The notes under the pieces are model-generated. The model searched no databases. It worked only from the letters and a program-made list of their open reading frames with translations, and was not told the origin of the DNA. The position numbers and the translations under genes were made by a program. From assembly GCA_963749035.1 (NCBI GenBank), contig CAVVKW010000002.1:124001-188000 (forward strand): a stretch of DNA of 64,000 nucleotides, given 5' to 3'. Position 1 is the stretch's first letter; each line of letters begins with the position of its first letter. This DNA is from CAVVKW01 sp963749035. Lineage in GTDB: Bacteria > Verrucomicrobiota > Verrucomicrobiia > Chthoniobacterales > JAATET01. Shown in pieces: positions 31,357 to 41,043 of this stretch.

Positions 31357-32145
31357 CTACTTGGAATCCAAATTCGGGGGATTTGTCCCCGCGTGATCCC
31401 CGTCGGCGAGCAACTTCCTGGCCTTGGCTTTGGAACTGTAGCGCATCTGGAGCAGTTCGACCACGAGCGCAAAGCCCATCGGGAGATAGATGTAACCCTT
31501 CTCGACGTGCTTGCCGATACCCTCGAGGAACAGCGTCACACCAATCGTCACGAGGAAAGACAGCGCCAGAATCTTCAGCGCGGGATGCTTCAGGATGAAT
31601 TCCCCGATCGGGCCCGCGTAAAGCAAGAGTCCGCCGAAGGAAACCAGCACCGCGAACGCAATGATCAGCAGATTCTGCGTGAGACCCACCGCCGTGATCA
31701 CGGAGTCGATCGAGAACACGACGTCCAGCATCACGATCTGAAAAATCGCCGCCGCAAATGCCCCCTTGGCCACGGCACTCGCACCGCCGTGGGACTCCTT
31801 CAGCTCGACGATGTGGTGGATTTCCTTCACCGCCTTCCAGATCAGGAACATTCCGCCGACGAGCAGGATCAAATCCTTCACCGACAATCCCCAAAGGACG
31901 GGATCGGTCATCTGCACGAGCAAGAATGCTCCCGCCACGAAGACCAACCGCAGCACCATTGCGAGCATCAGACCAATCATCCGCGCCTTCTTTCGGGCCG
32001 CTTCCGGGAGGCGGTCGACCACCAGCGAGATCACCAGGATATTGTCGATCCCGAGCACCAGCTCGAGCCCGATGAGGAGGGCAAGGGTTGCGAGAGAATC
32101 CGCCGTCATGGCGTTCGAGAACATCGCGGGAAAAGACATATCCAT
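31357..32145 (-). CDS. TerC-family integral membrane protein
   Basis: Protein of 262 residues with seven to eight helices. TerC-type signatures are the Asp-bearing helix GLELVLGIDNILVISLVVDRLP near residues 24-45 (only part diagnostic: GIDNILVI) and the second acidic helix QIVMLDVVFSIDSVITAVG near residue 135. Family members are linked with metal (Mn2+) export or tellurium resistance; substrate here is unresolved. It is the last gene of a minus-strand run recQ-zwf-glk-terC, 17 bases after glk. Confidence 0.88.
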   Translation of the reverse strand: MDMSFPAMFSNAMTADSLATLALLIGLELVLGIDNILVISLVVDRLPEAARKKARMIGLMLAMVLRLVFVAGAFLLVQMTDPVLWGLSVKDLILLVGGMFLIWKAVKEIHHIVELKESHGGASAVAKGAFAAAIFQIVMLDVVFSIDSVITAVGLTQNLLIIAFAVLVSFGGLLLYAGPIGEFILKHPALKILALSFLVTIGVTLFLEGIGKHVEKGYIYLPMGFALVVELLQMRYSSKAKARKLLADGDHAGTNPPNLDSK

Positions 32146-32162
32146 GGTCAGTAAAACGGGTA

Positions 32163-33182
32163 TCAGGTCTTCGTTGCGCGTTCGTCTTCCAAAGAATCAA
32201 GAGCGATGCGGGCAGCACCGAGGAGAGCGGCTTGATCGTTCAGGATCACTCGCACCGGCATCGACTCCATCAACGCTTCGAGTCGACCCTTCGCGTTGAA
32301 GTCGTCGATGAACGCCGGTGCCCGCAACTTCCACAGCAGCTTCGCTGGAATCCCGCCTCCGATGAAAACACCCCCCGTCGCCATCGTCTTCAAAGCCAGA
32401 TTGGCAGCCTCGTTGGCCAGCGTACTCGCGAAGATCTCGACCGTCTGCGCGCAGAGTTTGCACGTGCCTTTCTCAGCCGCCGTCGCGATCACCTTGCCTG
32501 GATCCGAGGTCTTGAGCGCCGCGGCGATTTCCGACTTCTCCTTTCCGTGGCCCAGATCCCGGAGAAACGCGTAAACGTTCGAAAGACCCTGACCGGAGGC
32601 CACCCGCTCGATACTGACGTGCCCAAACCGACTTTGAAGATAACTCAAAAGCTGCAGCTCGACCTCGGTGCGCGGCGCAAAGTTCGCGTGACCACCCTCG
32701 CTCGCCCACGGGTGGTAACGCCGGCCGTCCCAGTAAAGTCCCGCCTCGCCGAGCCCGGTGCCGGGCGAAATGATGCAGCGATTTCCCACGGCGCTCAGCA
32801 GCCCGTCCTGGAGCGTCTCGAGATCCGTTGGGGCCAGCTCGCTGATCCCCGCCGCGTTCGCGGCCAGATCGTTAATCAAAGTCACCCGGTTCGTTCTCAG
32901 ATCCTCGGCCAGCGACCGCCCGTCGACCTCCCACTTTAAATTTGTGGGCTGCGCCCGATTGTCCCGCACCACACCCGGAACCCCGAAACACGCCCCGTCG
33001 ACGCGCCCGTCGGACTTCGCGAGAAACTTCGCTACGATGGCGTTCAGCCCATCGGATTCCGCGCTCGTGTAACGCTTGTTGCGCACCAGCTCGAGGCCGC
33101 TCTTCCCGAGCGAGAAGAGCGCGAGATTCGTCTTCGTGCCGCCGATGTCTCCGGCCAGCAACAATGCTTTTTTCGTCGGCAT
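32163..33182 (-). CDS. glk: glucokinase
   Basis: Cytosolic kinase of 339 residues that phosphorylates glucose with ATP. Bacterial glucokinase signatures are LLAGDIGGTKTNLALF at the N-terminus (phosphate loop), GVPGVV near residue 88, LINDLAANAAG near 120, GTGLGEAGLYW near 161, the catalytic-region ASEGGHANFAPR near 179 and GGVFIGGGIPAKLL near 290. Overlaps in function with the upstream zwf: glucose is phosphorylated here and oxidised by zwf. The gap to zwf is three bases, so the two are co-translated. Confidence 0.95.
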   Translation of the reverse strand: MPTKKALLLAGDIGGTKTNLALFSLGKSGLELVRNKRYTSAESDGLNAIVAKFLAKSDGRVDGACFGVPGVVRDNRAQPTNLKWEVDGRSLAEDLRTNRVTLINDLAANAAGISELAPTDLETLQDGLLSAVGNRCIISPGTGLGEAGLYWDGRRYHPWASEGGHANFAPRTEVELQLLSYLQSRFGHVSIERVASGQGLSNVYAFLRDLGHGKEKSEIAAALKTSDPGKVIATAAEKGTCKLCAQTVEIFASTLANEAANLALKTMATGGVFIGGGIPAKLLWKLRAPAFIDDFNAKGRLEALMESMPVRVILNDQAALLGAARIALDSLEDERATKT

Positions 33183-33185
33183 CGC

Positions 33186-34718
33186 TTACCTCGACGCGGG
33201 ATAGTGATGCCAGGAGTGGCCGTCGCGAGCGAGCAGCTCGTCCGACGCCTTTGGCCCCCACGTCCCCGCATCGTAGTTCGGAAAATAGCGAGCCGGGAGC
33301 GCTTTCCACACGTCGAGAATGGGATTAACGATCCGCCACGACGCGTCGACCGAGTCGTAGCGATGAAACAAAGTCGTCTCCCCAATCATGCAATCATACA
33401 GCAGAGTCTCGTAGCCGGTCGCCGCCAGCTCCTCGCCAAAGTCGCAGTAGTTGAAGTCGAGCGGCACGTTCGCGATCTTGATTTTCGGCCCCGGGCGCTT
33501 GGCCTTAATGTCGAGCGTGATCCCTTCTTCGGGCTGGATGTGCAAGACGAGTCGATTCGGCGCGGTCTTCTGCTCGACGTCCCCGCCGAACAGGAGCAAG
33601 GGTGCCCGTCGAAACCCGATAACGACCTCCGTCGCGTGCGTCGCGAGTCGTTTCCCGGAGCGGATGTAAAACGGCACCTCAGCCCACCGCCAATTCTCGA
33701 TCATGAGCTTCATCGCGACGAAGGTCTCGGTGTTCGACTGCGGATTGACGTCCGGCTCCGTCCGATAGGCAGGGACGTCCTTCCCGTCGATGCTGCCCGG
33801 ACCATACTGACCGCGAACGGTGTTTTCGATCACCTCCTGCGGCTCCATCGGACGGATGGCTTCCAGCACCTTCACCTTCTCGTTGCGGACGGCGTCGCCA
33901 GAAATCGAGCTTGGTGGCTCCATCGCGATCAACGACAGCACGGACAAGATGTGATTCTGCACCATGTCGCGCAGCACCCCGGAATGATCGTAATAGCCGC
34001 CCCGCATCTCGACACCGAGCTCCTCCGCCACCGTGATCTGCACGTATTCGATGTAACGCCGGTTCCACGTCGGCTCGAAGATCGAGTTTCCGAAACGGAA
34101 AACCATGATGTTCTGCACGGTCTCCTTCCCGAGGTAATGATCGATGCGGTAGATCTGCGACTCGTCGAGGGTCTTCGTCAGATCGCGGTTCAACGCCCGG
34201 GCGCTCTCGAGATCGTGCCCGAATGGTTTCTCGACGATGACCCGCCGCCATCCTTCATCGGTCTCCTTGGAAAGCCCGACCGCCGCGAGCTGGTCCACGA
34301 CCTTGGAGAAGAACGAAGGCGAGATCGCCAGGTAGAAGAGAATGTTTCCCGGCACATTCCACGTCTTCTGCGCCTCGGCGATCTTGCCTTTCAGTGCCTC
34401 GAACGTCGCCTGATCGTTGAAATCACCGGGCACGTAATACATTCGCTGCGCGAAATCCCCCCAGATCGACTCGTCGAAATCGCGGGTTGCAAATTCTTTC
34501 ACCGCCTCCGTCGCCTTCGTCCGAATCGATTCATCGTCGCCTGGCGTGTAAGCGCAGCCCACAACGGCGAACTTCTCCGGCAGCAAATTCAGCGCCTTCA
34601 GATTGTAGAGCGCCGGGAGCAGCTTGCGTTTCGTCAGGTCGCCAGAGGCACCGAAGATGACAATCGTGCACGGATCGCCAGGGCGATCATGACCGGTGAG
34701 AGGAGAATTCTCGGGCAT
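33186..34718 (-). CDS. zwf: glucose-6-phosphate 1-dehydrogenase
   Basis: Cytosolic enzyme of 510 residues, entry point of the oxidative pentose phosphate or Entner-Doudoroff route. Visible are IVIFGASGDLTKRKLLPALYNL (NADP loop, GASGDLTKRKL), the substrate motif RIDHYLGKETVQN near residue 190 with catalytic His downstream and FGNSIFEPTWNRRYIEYVQI as expected. The start ATG is at 34718. It forms a sugar-phosphate pair with glk and is preceded by recQ 65 bases upstream; whether recQ shares the transcript is unknown. Confidence 0.97.
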   Translation of the reverse strand: MPENSPLTGHDRPGDPCTIVIFGASGDLTKRKLLPALYNLKALNLLPEKFAVVGCAYTPGDDESIRTKATEAVKEFATRDFDESIWGDFAQRMYYVPGDFNDQATFEALKGKIAEAQKTWNVPGNILFYLAISPSFFSKVVDQLAAVGLSKETDEGWRRVIVEKPFGHDLESARALNRDLTKTLDESQIYRIDHYLGKETVQNIMVFRFGNSIFEPTWNRRYIEYVQITVAEELGVEMRGGYYDHSGVLRDMVQNHILSVLSLIAMEPPSSISGDAVRNEKVKVLEAIRPMEPQEVIENTVRGQYGPGSIDGKDVPAYRTEPDVNPQSNTETFVAMKLMIENWRWAEVPFYIRSGKRLATHATEVVIGFRRAPLLLFGGDVEQKTAPNRLVLHIQPEEGITLDIKAKRPGPKIKIANVPLDFNYCDFGEELAATGYETLLYDCMIGETTLFHRYDSVDASWRIVNPILDVWKALPARYFPNYDAGTWGPKASDELLARDGHSWHHYPASR

Positions 34719-34783
34719 GTCCTCTGTTTAGCGGAACCCCGCCCGTCCCGTCACCAACGAAACCGCCGGAAAGGGGGATCCCC

Positions 34784-36952
34784 TCACCCCGCCCGCCGCT
34801 GGAGCACCGCCCGCATCACGTTCAGGTGATCATACGTCACCGCGCCGCTGCAGCGTTCCTTCACCTCGGCCAACCTCGCGGACCAGTCCGCCGCGAAAGC
34901 CCGCTCGATCTCCCGACGCAGTTCCACCGGCACCAGGCGCTCCAGATCGATCTCCCGACCCGCCTCCCACGCGCTCACGAGATGCGCGACGATCGTCCGC
35001 CCCTTCAACCCACGCTGTCTCGCAATCTCCGTCACGTCGTTGCCAGCCAGAAACAACTCGACCGACTCGTCCACCGTATCAGCCGACGCCGACACCTTTG
35101 GCTGCGGCGCTCGAGTGGACGCCGACCCAGCATCGTCTTCAAATTCCCGGCGCTCGTTGCTCTCGAGATACTCCCGAATCTTCGCGATGAAAACGTCAGC
35201 AAACTCCTGCGCCTTCCGCTCACCAACCCCGGGGATCTGACGGAAGTCGGAATCCGCGCCCGGATATTCCCGAGCCAGATGCCGCAAAGTGACGTCGGAA
35301 AAGATCACGTAAGCCGGCACGCTCCGCTCTGCCGCCAGATCCTTCCGCACCCCCCGCAGTTCGTCGAACAGCGCTTCGTCGTAGGCAAATTCCGTCGCCA
35401 CCCGCCGCCGACTCGCCGTCACCGCCGCCTGCTGCGCCACCCGGATCTCCCGTCGATCCTTCAATGCCGCGATCCCCTCGTCCGTGATGTCGACCGTTGC
35501 AAATTTCTCCTCCGAACGCGACGCCAGCCCCTGCCGAATCAACTCCCCGGCTAGCCCCTTCCAGAAATTCGCCGGCTGATCGCTCCCGACCCCGTAAACC
35601 GAAAGCCGTTCGTGCCCCCGCTTCCGCACGCCCGCCGTGTTCGCGCCCGTCAGCACCTCCGCCACGTGATTCAACCCAAAGCTCCAGTTGCTCGCCTGCC
35701 GGATGCGATACAGCGTCGACAAAAACTTCTGTGCCGCCACCGTCCCGTCCACCTGCTCGCGAGGCGAGAGACAATTGTCGCACGCCCCGCAGTTCTCTTC
35801 CTCCCACTCCTCGCCGAAATACGCCAGCAAAGCCCGCCGCCGACACACCGACCCTTCCGCGAAATCCACCAGCTGATCCAGCTGCCGCTGCGCCACCCGC
35901 GCCTCCTCCGGGTCCTTCTCCTCGATGAACCGCTTCTGCTTAACGATGTCCCCGCGCCCGTAGAACAGCACGCACTCACTCGCCAGCCCGTCCCGCCCCG
36001 CCCGCCCCGTCTGCTGATAGTAACTCTCGATGCTCCCCGGCAGATCGTAATGCAGCACGAACCGCACGTTCGGCTTATCGATCCCCATGCCGAACGCAAT
36101 CGTCGCGCACACCACCTTCACCTCGTCCCGCACGAACCGCTCCTGGTTTTCCGACCGCTCGTCTCCACTCAGCCCAGCGTGGTAGGGCAACGCCGACACA
36201 CCATCGCGCTCCAGCTTCGTTGCGACCGATTCGCACGCCTTCCGCGACGCACAATAAATGATCCCACTCTCCTTCCCCCGCCCGAGCACAAATTCCCGCA
36301 CCTGATCGTAGGCCCCCGCCTTCGGATCGACCCGGTAGAGCAAATTCGGCCGGTTGAAACTCGCCACGAAAACCGCCGGATCCCGCAGCCCCAGTAGCCG
36401 CACAATGTCGCCCCGCACGCGCTCCGTCGCCGTCGCCGTCAACGCCATTACCGGCACGTCCGGAAAGGTCTCCCGCAGCTCCGCCAGCCGCCGATATTCC
36501 GGTCGAAAATCGTGACCCCACTCGCTGATGCAATGCGCCTCGTCCACCGCGATCAATTGCGGCCGCCACGACTTCACGTCCGCCAGCGTCCCTTCCAACA
36601 GCAGCCTCTCCGGGGCGAGGTAGAGCAACTGATAATCGCCGTTGTGCAGCCCCCGCAGCCGTCTCCGCGCCTCCGCCGCATCCAGTGACGAATTCAAATA
36701 CGTTGCCGCCACCCCATTCGCCACCAGCGCGTCGACTTGATCCTTCATCAGCGCGATCAACGGCGAAATCACCACCGTCAACCCGGCCCGCATCAGCGCC
36801 GGCAACTGGTAACACAGCGACTTCCCGCCCCCCGTCGGCAACAACGCAAACACGTCCTTCCCCTCCAGCGCCGCCCCCATGATCTCCGCCTGCAACGGAC
36901 GAAATTCATCGTAACCGAACACCTCCTTCAGCTTCGCGCGCAGTTCCTTCAT
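34784..36952 (-). CDS. recQ: ATP-dependent DNA helicase RecQ
   Basis: DNA repair helicase of 722 residues (3'-5' unwinding, recombination and fork repair). Domains: helicase with FRPLQAEIM, LLPTGGGKSLCYQLP (Walker A), DEAHCISEWGHDFRPEYRRL (box II) and QQTGRAGRDGLAS (box VI); zinc cluster with Cys at the end of GSVCRRRALLAYF and ENCGACDNC (about 375-402); winged helix; HRDC near 540-605; and a C-terminal HTH_40-like end (ELFLAGNDVTEIARQRGLK). I start at ATG 36952 (MKELRAKLKEVFGYDEFRPLQ in essence); an upstream GTG at 36997 adds a Gly-rich 15 residues. Confidence 0.96.
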   Translation of the reverse strand: MKELRAKLKEVFGYDEFRPLQAEIMGAALEGKDVFALLPTGGGKSLCYQLPALMRAGLTVVISPLIALMKDQVDALVANGVAATYLNSSLDAAEARRRLRGLHNGDYQLLYLAPERLLLEGTLADVKSWRPQLIAVDEAHCISEWGHDFRPEYRRLAELRETFPDVPVMALTATATERVRGDIVRLLGLRDPAVFVASFNRPNLLYRVDPKAGAYDQVREFVLGRGKESGIIYCASRKACESVATKLERDGVSALPYHAGLSGDERSENQERFVRDEVKVVCATIAFGMGIDKPNVRFVLHYDLPGSIESYYQQTGRAGRDGLASECVLFYGRGDIVKQKRFIEEKDPEEARVAQRQLDQLVDFAEGSVCRRRALLAYFGEEWEEENCGACDNCLSPREQVDGTVAAQKFLSTLYRIRQASNWSFGLNHVAEVLTGANTAGVRKRGHERLSVYGVGSDQPANFWKGLAGELIRQGLASRSEEKFATVDITDEGIAALKDRREIRVAQQAAVTASRRRVATEFAYDEALFDELRGVRKDLAAERSVPAYVIFSDVTLRHLAREYPGADSDFRQIPGVGERKAQEFADVFIAKIREYLESNERREFEDDAGSASTRAPQPKVSASADTVDESVELFLAGNDVTEIARQRGLKGRTIVAHLVSAWEAGREIDLERLVPVELRREIERAFAADWSARLAEVKERCSGAVTYDHLNVMRAVLQRRAG

Positions 36953-37006
36953 CCGCGGCACCTTACCCGCACCACCACCACCCGCACCAGCGTTCACGGC
37001 GCTGGC

Positions 37007-37690
37007 CTAATTCGATCTCCTCAACTCCGAACTCCCGAAAACTCTTAGTTGAGCAATCTCCTCGATGATCAGATTCTCCACCCGGCGAAAAGGTTCTTCA
37101 CGCGACGGACCACAAAACAAATCGAACCTCGTTACCGACGCGGTGGCCCCCACCCCGATATCGTTCCCCAGCTTCATCTAACCGGGCGAGGAAGACTCGG
37201 AAAAGTTATCCGCGCAATGTTCGGGCAACAGCGGTGGGAGATCATCGAAACCCGTGACCTTGCGGATCAGTTCCGCCGCGATGTTCCCATCGTCGAATCC
37301 AAGCTCAAAGGCTCGAGGACGGTCGCGACGCTTTCTGTCGACGCTCTATCCCGGCCCTCGATTCTCAACGTTCCTTCCGCATCTCCAAGCTGCTCGTATC
37401 CCGCTCCCGTTCACACTCCGACTCGACGAATTCATCCATGTTCGGCATCCCGGAACGAACCTTCCCCGCCGCACCGCGGGACGAACTCCCTATCAAGCCA
37501 GCTCTGCCAATGAAGATCAGACCAGCATCCTTCAGCTCTTCGAGAACCCAACGAACTCGCGTCCCGACATCGCCCGCGCTCTAAACCCCCTCGGCCTCCG
37601 CTCCAATTCGGCCACCACCTCCTCAAAGCCATCCGTCGGCAGGAACCCCGCGGACCGCGACCGACCCGCCAAGCGACTACCGACCGCTGA
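37007..37690 (-). pseudogene. decayed coding region with several frameshifts, unknown family
   Basis: This 690-base gap has no intact gene, but on the minus strand consecutive frames read like protein. First comes ...FLPTDGFEEVVAELERRPRG... (stop 37522-37524), then in another frame VGTRVRWVLEELKDAGLIFI ... EMRKER (stop 37365-37367), then FELGFDDGNIAAELIRKVTG ... (stop 37178-37180). Immediately after, in the same frame as the last, a 56-codon ORF begins at ATG 37177 (MKLGNDIGVGATASVTRFDL ... ELRRSN, stop 37007-37009). These segments lack the Arg/Gly/Pro bias of antisense frames here. They suggest one inactivated gene broken by two frameshifts and a stop; the family is not recognised. Confidence 0.45.
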
Positions 37691-37691
37691 A

Positions 37692-40600
37692 CTAGTCGAG
37701 AATCGGCTCAGTCTTCACTCGCATGAACTGCGCAGGGCTGTCGCTGAGCGGAGTGAGCGAAGTCGCCCGGTAGAAGCGATAATCATCCGCCGTCCCAAGA
37801 AAGGTCTCCGCGATGAAATCTTCGCCGCCCTTCCAGTCCGCCGGGAGATCGAACGAGACCTGAGGGATCATGATCCGATCCGTCACGCTGGGATCGCGTG
37901 CGAAGACAATTGAAAACATCCCTTCGGCCATCTCTACGTCCGGTGGAGAGCCCGGGACGTGCTCTCCGAGATAATTCGGCGTCTCCGCCCCGGCAGCAAG
38001 CAGCTCGATCCAGTCGACATCCATCAAGGGACCGGAGCCTTCGCCGAGAAACACGAGGTAAAGATCCTGCTCACCGGTCGGGACCGGATTCAACGCTGTC
38101 GAAAACGTCACGTAGCTGTCGAAGCTTCCGGTTGCACCAATTTCGACCGTGCCGATCACGGTGCCGTCGACTGCACCAAGTCGGAGCTCGACCTGACGGC
38201 CCGCCGACGGACTCGCCGCAGAGATGTCAAATCGGCCCGCTCCCGCTCCGAACTGAAACCCGTTGTATCGCACCCATTCGCCGTTCTGAATATCGCTCAG
38301 CTTTCCACCGGAAGTCGTAACGCCCGGTCCACCCGACGCGAACTCGGCTTCGACCTGGGTGTCGAGCGTCCACCCGTTCCCCGAGCCGTCACCCGCTTCC
38401 ACGGTGACCGTCACAAAATCCGTTCCGGTCGCGCCCAAATCATCCGTCACGAGTAGATCAATCGCGTGCGTGCCGATGGCGAGGTCGACGGTCGGCGTCT
38501 CCCCTTCACCAACGGGATTGCCTGCTGCCGACCAAAGGAAGCTGACGATAGAGCCGTCGGCGTCCGAAGATTGCGATCCATCGAGAACGACGGATTCAGT
38601 TCCCACGACGCCCGAATCAATCACGGTCTGATCCAGACCAGCATCCGCATTTGGTGCCGAGTTCGGCTCGCCGTCCAATGGTCCCAATCCGCCATTCACT
38701 TCGTTCGGATTGTATTCCGGATCGTCACTCAGCAGGAACCGGTCGATGAGCTGACCGTCGTAATCTCGCCAGAGACTCATTTTATAAGTTCCCTCCGTCA
38801 GAGAAAGATGCGCCCACTCCTTGATCCAAACCCACTCGCCGGAGGCTTGCTTTTCCAGAGGGATCAGCCGGTGAGCATCTTCCGTCCCGTGCTCCATGGC
38901 ACGACGAGAGAACGAAAATTGGGAGGAATTCGAGTCACCGGACGGCGAGAGCACCCGCGCCCACAGTGTGTAAATGCCGCGCTTCTCGCTGGGAAGATGG
39001 AGTGTGTAAGTCAAACGGCACGGCTTCCCGATCCGTCCAAGACCATTATCAGGGGTGGTCACGTAACCGTCTCCCACGAAACCCGCCTCGGTGTTCTCCG
39101 TGGAAAAAACCACCGTGTCGTCCATCTGAAGCGACTCCGCAAAGTCTTCGGCCTCCACGACCATGATACCGTCGTCCCCGACCGTTTGGATGTCCGTCAG
39201 CGGCAGGACTTCGACCGTCACACGCCCGCGGGAATGCAGGCCCTCGCTATCACGAACCGCGTAGAAAAAAGCGTCCGTTCCCCAGTACGATCCCGAGGGT
39301 GTGTAGGTCACCAGGTTGCCGTCGATCGAGAGCGAACCGCCCTTGAAACTTTCGTTGTTCGCGTTCTGCCCCGCTCTTCCAACGCCGGTGACCGTCAGCG
39401 TCTGCCCTTCCGGATCGCTATCGTTGTCCAGAACCGCCACCACGATCGGTTGGTCAATCGGAGTCATCACGGTCTCGTCTTCGCAGACTGGAGGTAGGTT
39501 CACGCTGCCCGCGCCCGTTTCTTCGAACGTAAAATGATCCAGGAGAAAGGGAACGCCTTTCAAGTTGGATCCGTGGCCGTGGAGGAAGACATCGTGCGTC
39601 CCGGTAACAGTCTGGTTCAGTTTTCCGCTGAGCTGAACGAATCCATCCGTCTCACTCACCGCCAAGGTGCCAACGATGGGTTCATCGACACCCCCGAGTC
39701 GAATGGCCAGCGACGAAGGCATCGTTCCCGACTCCTCGCAGGACAGGGTCACGCTGAATCCGTCTTTGCCAGCACCAAAATCGACGTTCCGAAACGCGAG
39801 GAAACCTCCCGCGTCGGTGAACGTGACCACGTCCCCGCTACCCCCGTTGTTTAACGTCGTGTAGGCCGATCCAGCGTAAGTCTCCGCTTCAATTTGAGAC
39901 GAAGCCGAAACCGTTGGCCAAATTTCCGAAAGCGCGCTACCTGGTCCCGGGCGGCTAACGCCCCTCGTCGGACGCATGTGAATGCGACCGCTTTCGTCGA
40001 ACCACATCGGATCCACCGCAATCTTCCGATCCCAATTCGACCCAGTATCCTCTTTCTGCTGGTAGTAAACCCACTGCGTCCCGTTGCTATCGCCAATCAT
40101 GCAATGGTGGCCGGGCCCCCAAATTTCTTCGCTGTAGGACTGGCGAAGAAACGCATCGTCCTTCTCCAAGGTCTGAAACGTCCACGGCCCTCGAGGATTG
40201 TCAGCCGTCGCGTAAGCGAGCCGATAGCCCACGCCCTTCGCGTTCTCGATCGAGGTCATCAAGTAATAGGTCCCTTCGTGCTCATGAACCCACGGGCCCT
40301 CGAAGATGTTCGTGTAATAGGCGGGCCAATAGTAGAAGACCGTGTTTCCTCCATCCGTTTCGTTATCCGGATCGTCCATCAAAATGAGCTGGTTCATCAC
40401 GGCCGTGCCTCCGATGAACATGTGGTGTTTTTCGTCGATCAGACCGAAATACATCGGATCAAAACCGACACCCTTCTCCTTCGGCGTCAATTCAAACGAG
40501 GTCCCGAGAGAGTCGCTCGTCGTGTGGGCACCGACGGTGAACATGTGCCAGGTGTCGTCGTAATTCCAATGGGTTGGAGCCCACCCCTTCCGCTTTTTGC

Positions 40601-40853
40601 TTCCAGCGTATGCCCGGTCTTCCTTCTCCCCCCAATTCACGAGGTCGGTGGAACTGTAACGCTGGGTCCCGAAACCCTTGGTTGTAAACAGGTAATACTT
40701 TCCATCCAGACCATCGACGACGGCCGGATCAGCACCATACACGAGAGGATTCGTGTAGCTCTCGGCCATTCCATCGGGAAGGTGAGAAAAAGCTCCCAGC
40801 AAGAGAGCGACAGCGATTTTGCAACGGTTTGACTGGCCGAGGGGGAACGACAT
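37692..40853 (-). CDS. secreted multidomain glycoside hydrolase family 43-like protein
   Basis: Protein of 1053 residues with an N-terminal signal (to about residue 30). Residues 35-310 form the GH43 five-bladed propeller (NPLVYGADPAVVDGLDGKYY with the base Asp, then PAYYTNIFEGPWVHEHEGTYYL and the WGPGHHCMIG segment); arabinofuranosidase or xylosidase activity is typical. It is followed by a CBM6-like module (330-450), a cadherin-like Ig domain with VLDNDSDPEGQTLTV (460-555), a CBM35/6-like module (560-710), a PKD domain with DGSQSSDADGSIVSFLWSA (720-810) and a second CBM6-like module. It would work outside the cell. Last gene of the polysaccharide locus, 190 bases after GH127. Confidence 0.88.
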   Translation of the reverse strand: MSFPLGQSNRCKIAVALLLGAFSHLPDGMAESYTNPLVYGADPAVVDGLDGKYYLFTTKGFGTQRYSSTDLVNWGEKEDRAYAGSKKRKGWAPTHWNYDDTWHMFTVGAHTTSDSLGTSFELTPKEKGVGFDPMYFGLIDEKHHMFIGGTAVMNQLILMDDPDNETDGGNTVFYYWPAYYTNIFEGPWVHEHEGTYYLMTSIENAKGVGYRLAYATADNPRGPWTFQTLEKDDAFLRQSYSEEIWGPGHHCMIGDSNGTQWVYYQQKEDTGSNWDRKIAVDPMWFDESGRIHMRPTRGVSRPGPGSALSEIWPTVSASSQIEAETYAGSAYTTLNNGGSGDVVTFTDAGGFLAFRNVDFGAGKDGFSVTLSCEESGTMPSSLAIRLGGVDEPIVGTLAVSETDGFVQLSGKLNQTVTGTHDVFLHGHGSNLKGVPFLLDHFTFEETGAGSVNLPPVCEDETVMTPIDQPIVVAVLDNDSDPEGQTLTVTGVGRAGQNANNESFKGGSLSIDGNLVTYTPSGSYWGTDAFFYAVRDSEGLHSRGRVTVEVLPLTDIQTVGDDGIMVVEAEDFAESLQMDDTVVFSTENTEAGFVGDGYVTTPDNGLGRIGKPCRLTYTLHLPSEKRGIYTLWARVLSPSGDSNSSQFSFSRRAMEHGTEDAHRLIPLEKQASGEWVWIKEWAHLSLTEGTYKMSLWRDYDGQLIDRFLLSDDPEYNPNEVNGGLGPLDGEPNSAPNADAGLDQTVIDSGVVGTESVVLDGSQSSDADGSIVSFLWSAAGNPVGEGETPTVDLAIGTHAIDLLVTDDLGATGTDFVTVTVEAGDGSGNGWTLDTQVEAEFASGGPGVTTSGGKLSDIQNGEWVRYNGFQFGAGAGRFDISAASPSAGRQVELRLGAVDGTVIGTVEIGATGSFDSYVTFSTALNPVPTGEQDLYLVFLGEGSGPLMDVDWIELLAAGAETPNYLGEHVPGSPPDVEMAEGMFSIVFARDPSVTDRIMIPQVSFDLPADWKGGEDFIAETFLGTADDYRFYRATSLTPLSDSPAQFMRVKTEPILD

Positions 40854-40871
40854 AACAAAATAGTTTATTGC

Positions 40872-40903
40872 GTTTAGGTAGAAAGTAAACCCAAACTGTT
40901 TAC
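40872..40903. promoter_or_regulatory. inverted-repeat site upstream of GH43 gene
   Basis: Three related arms lie in an AT-rich patch: GTTTA (40872-40876), GTAAAC (40885-40890) and GTTTAC (40898-40903), which pair as two overlapping inverted repeats with 9- and 7-base gaps. On the minus strand they lie 20-50 bases before the GH43 start, a suitable place for an operator. A weak TTTACT-16-TAAACT promoter can be read through them. The regulator is unknown. Confidence 0.35.
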
Positions 40904-41043
40904 AATCGCGATCATTGAGTTGATCAAGTCGCTGCGCGGACGCTTCGCCACATCTCGCCTTGAAAGACAGCGTGGACTGGTTTGATTCGTCGCGCAGACA
41001 TTACAAATCCCCCCGGACCTGCGGAACGAACCGGGACCCACGT

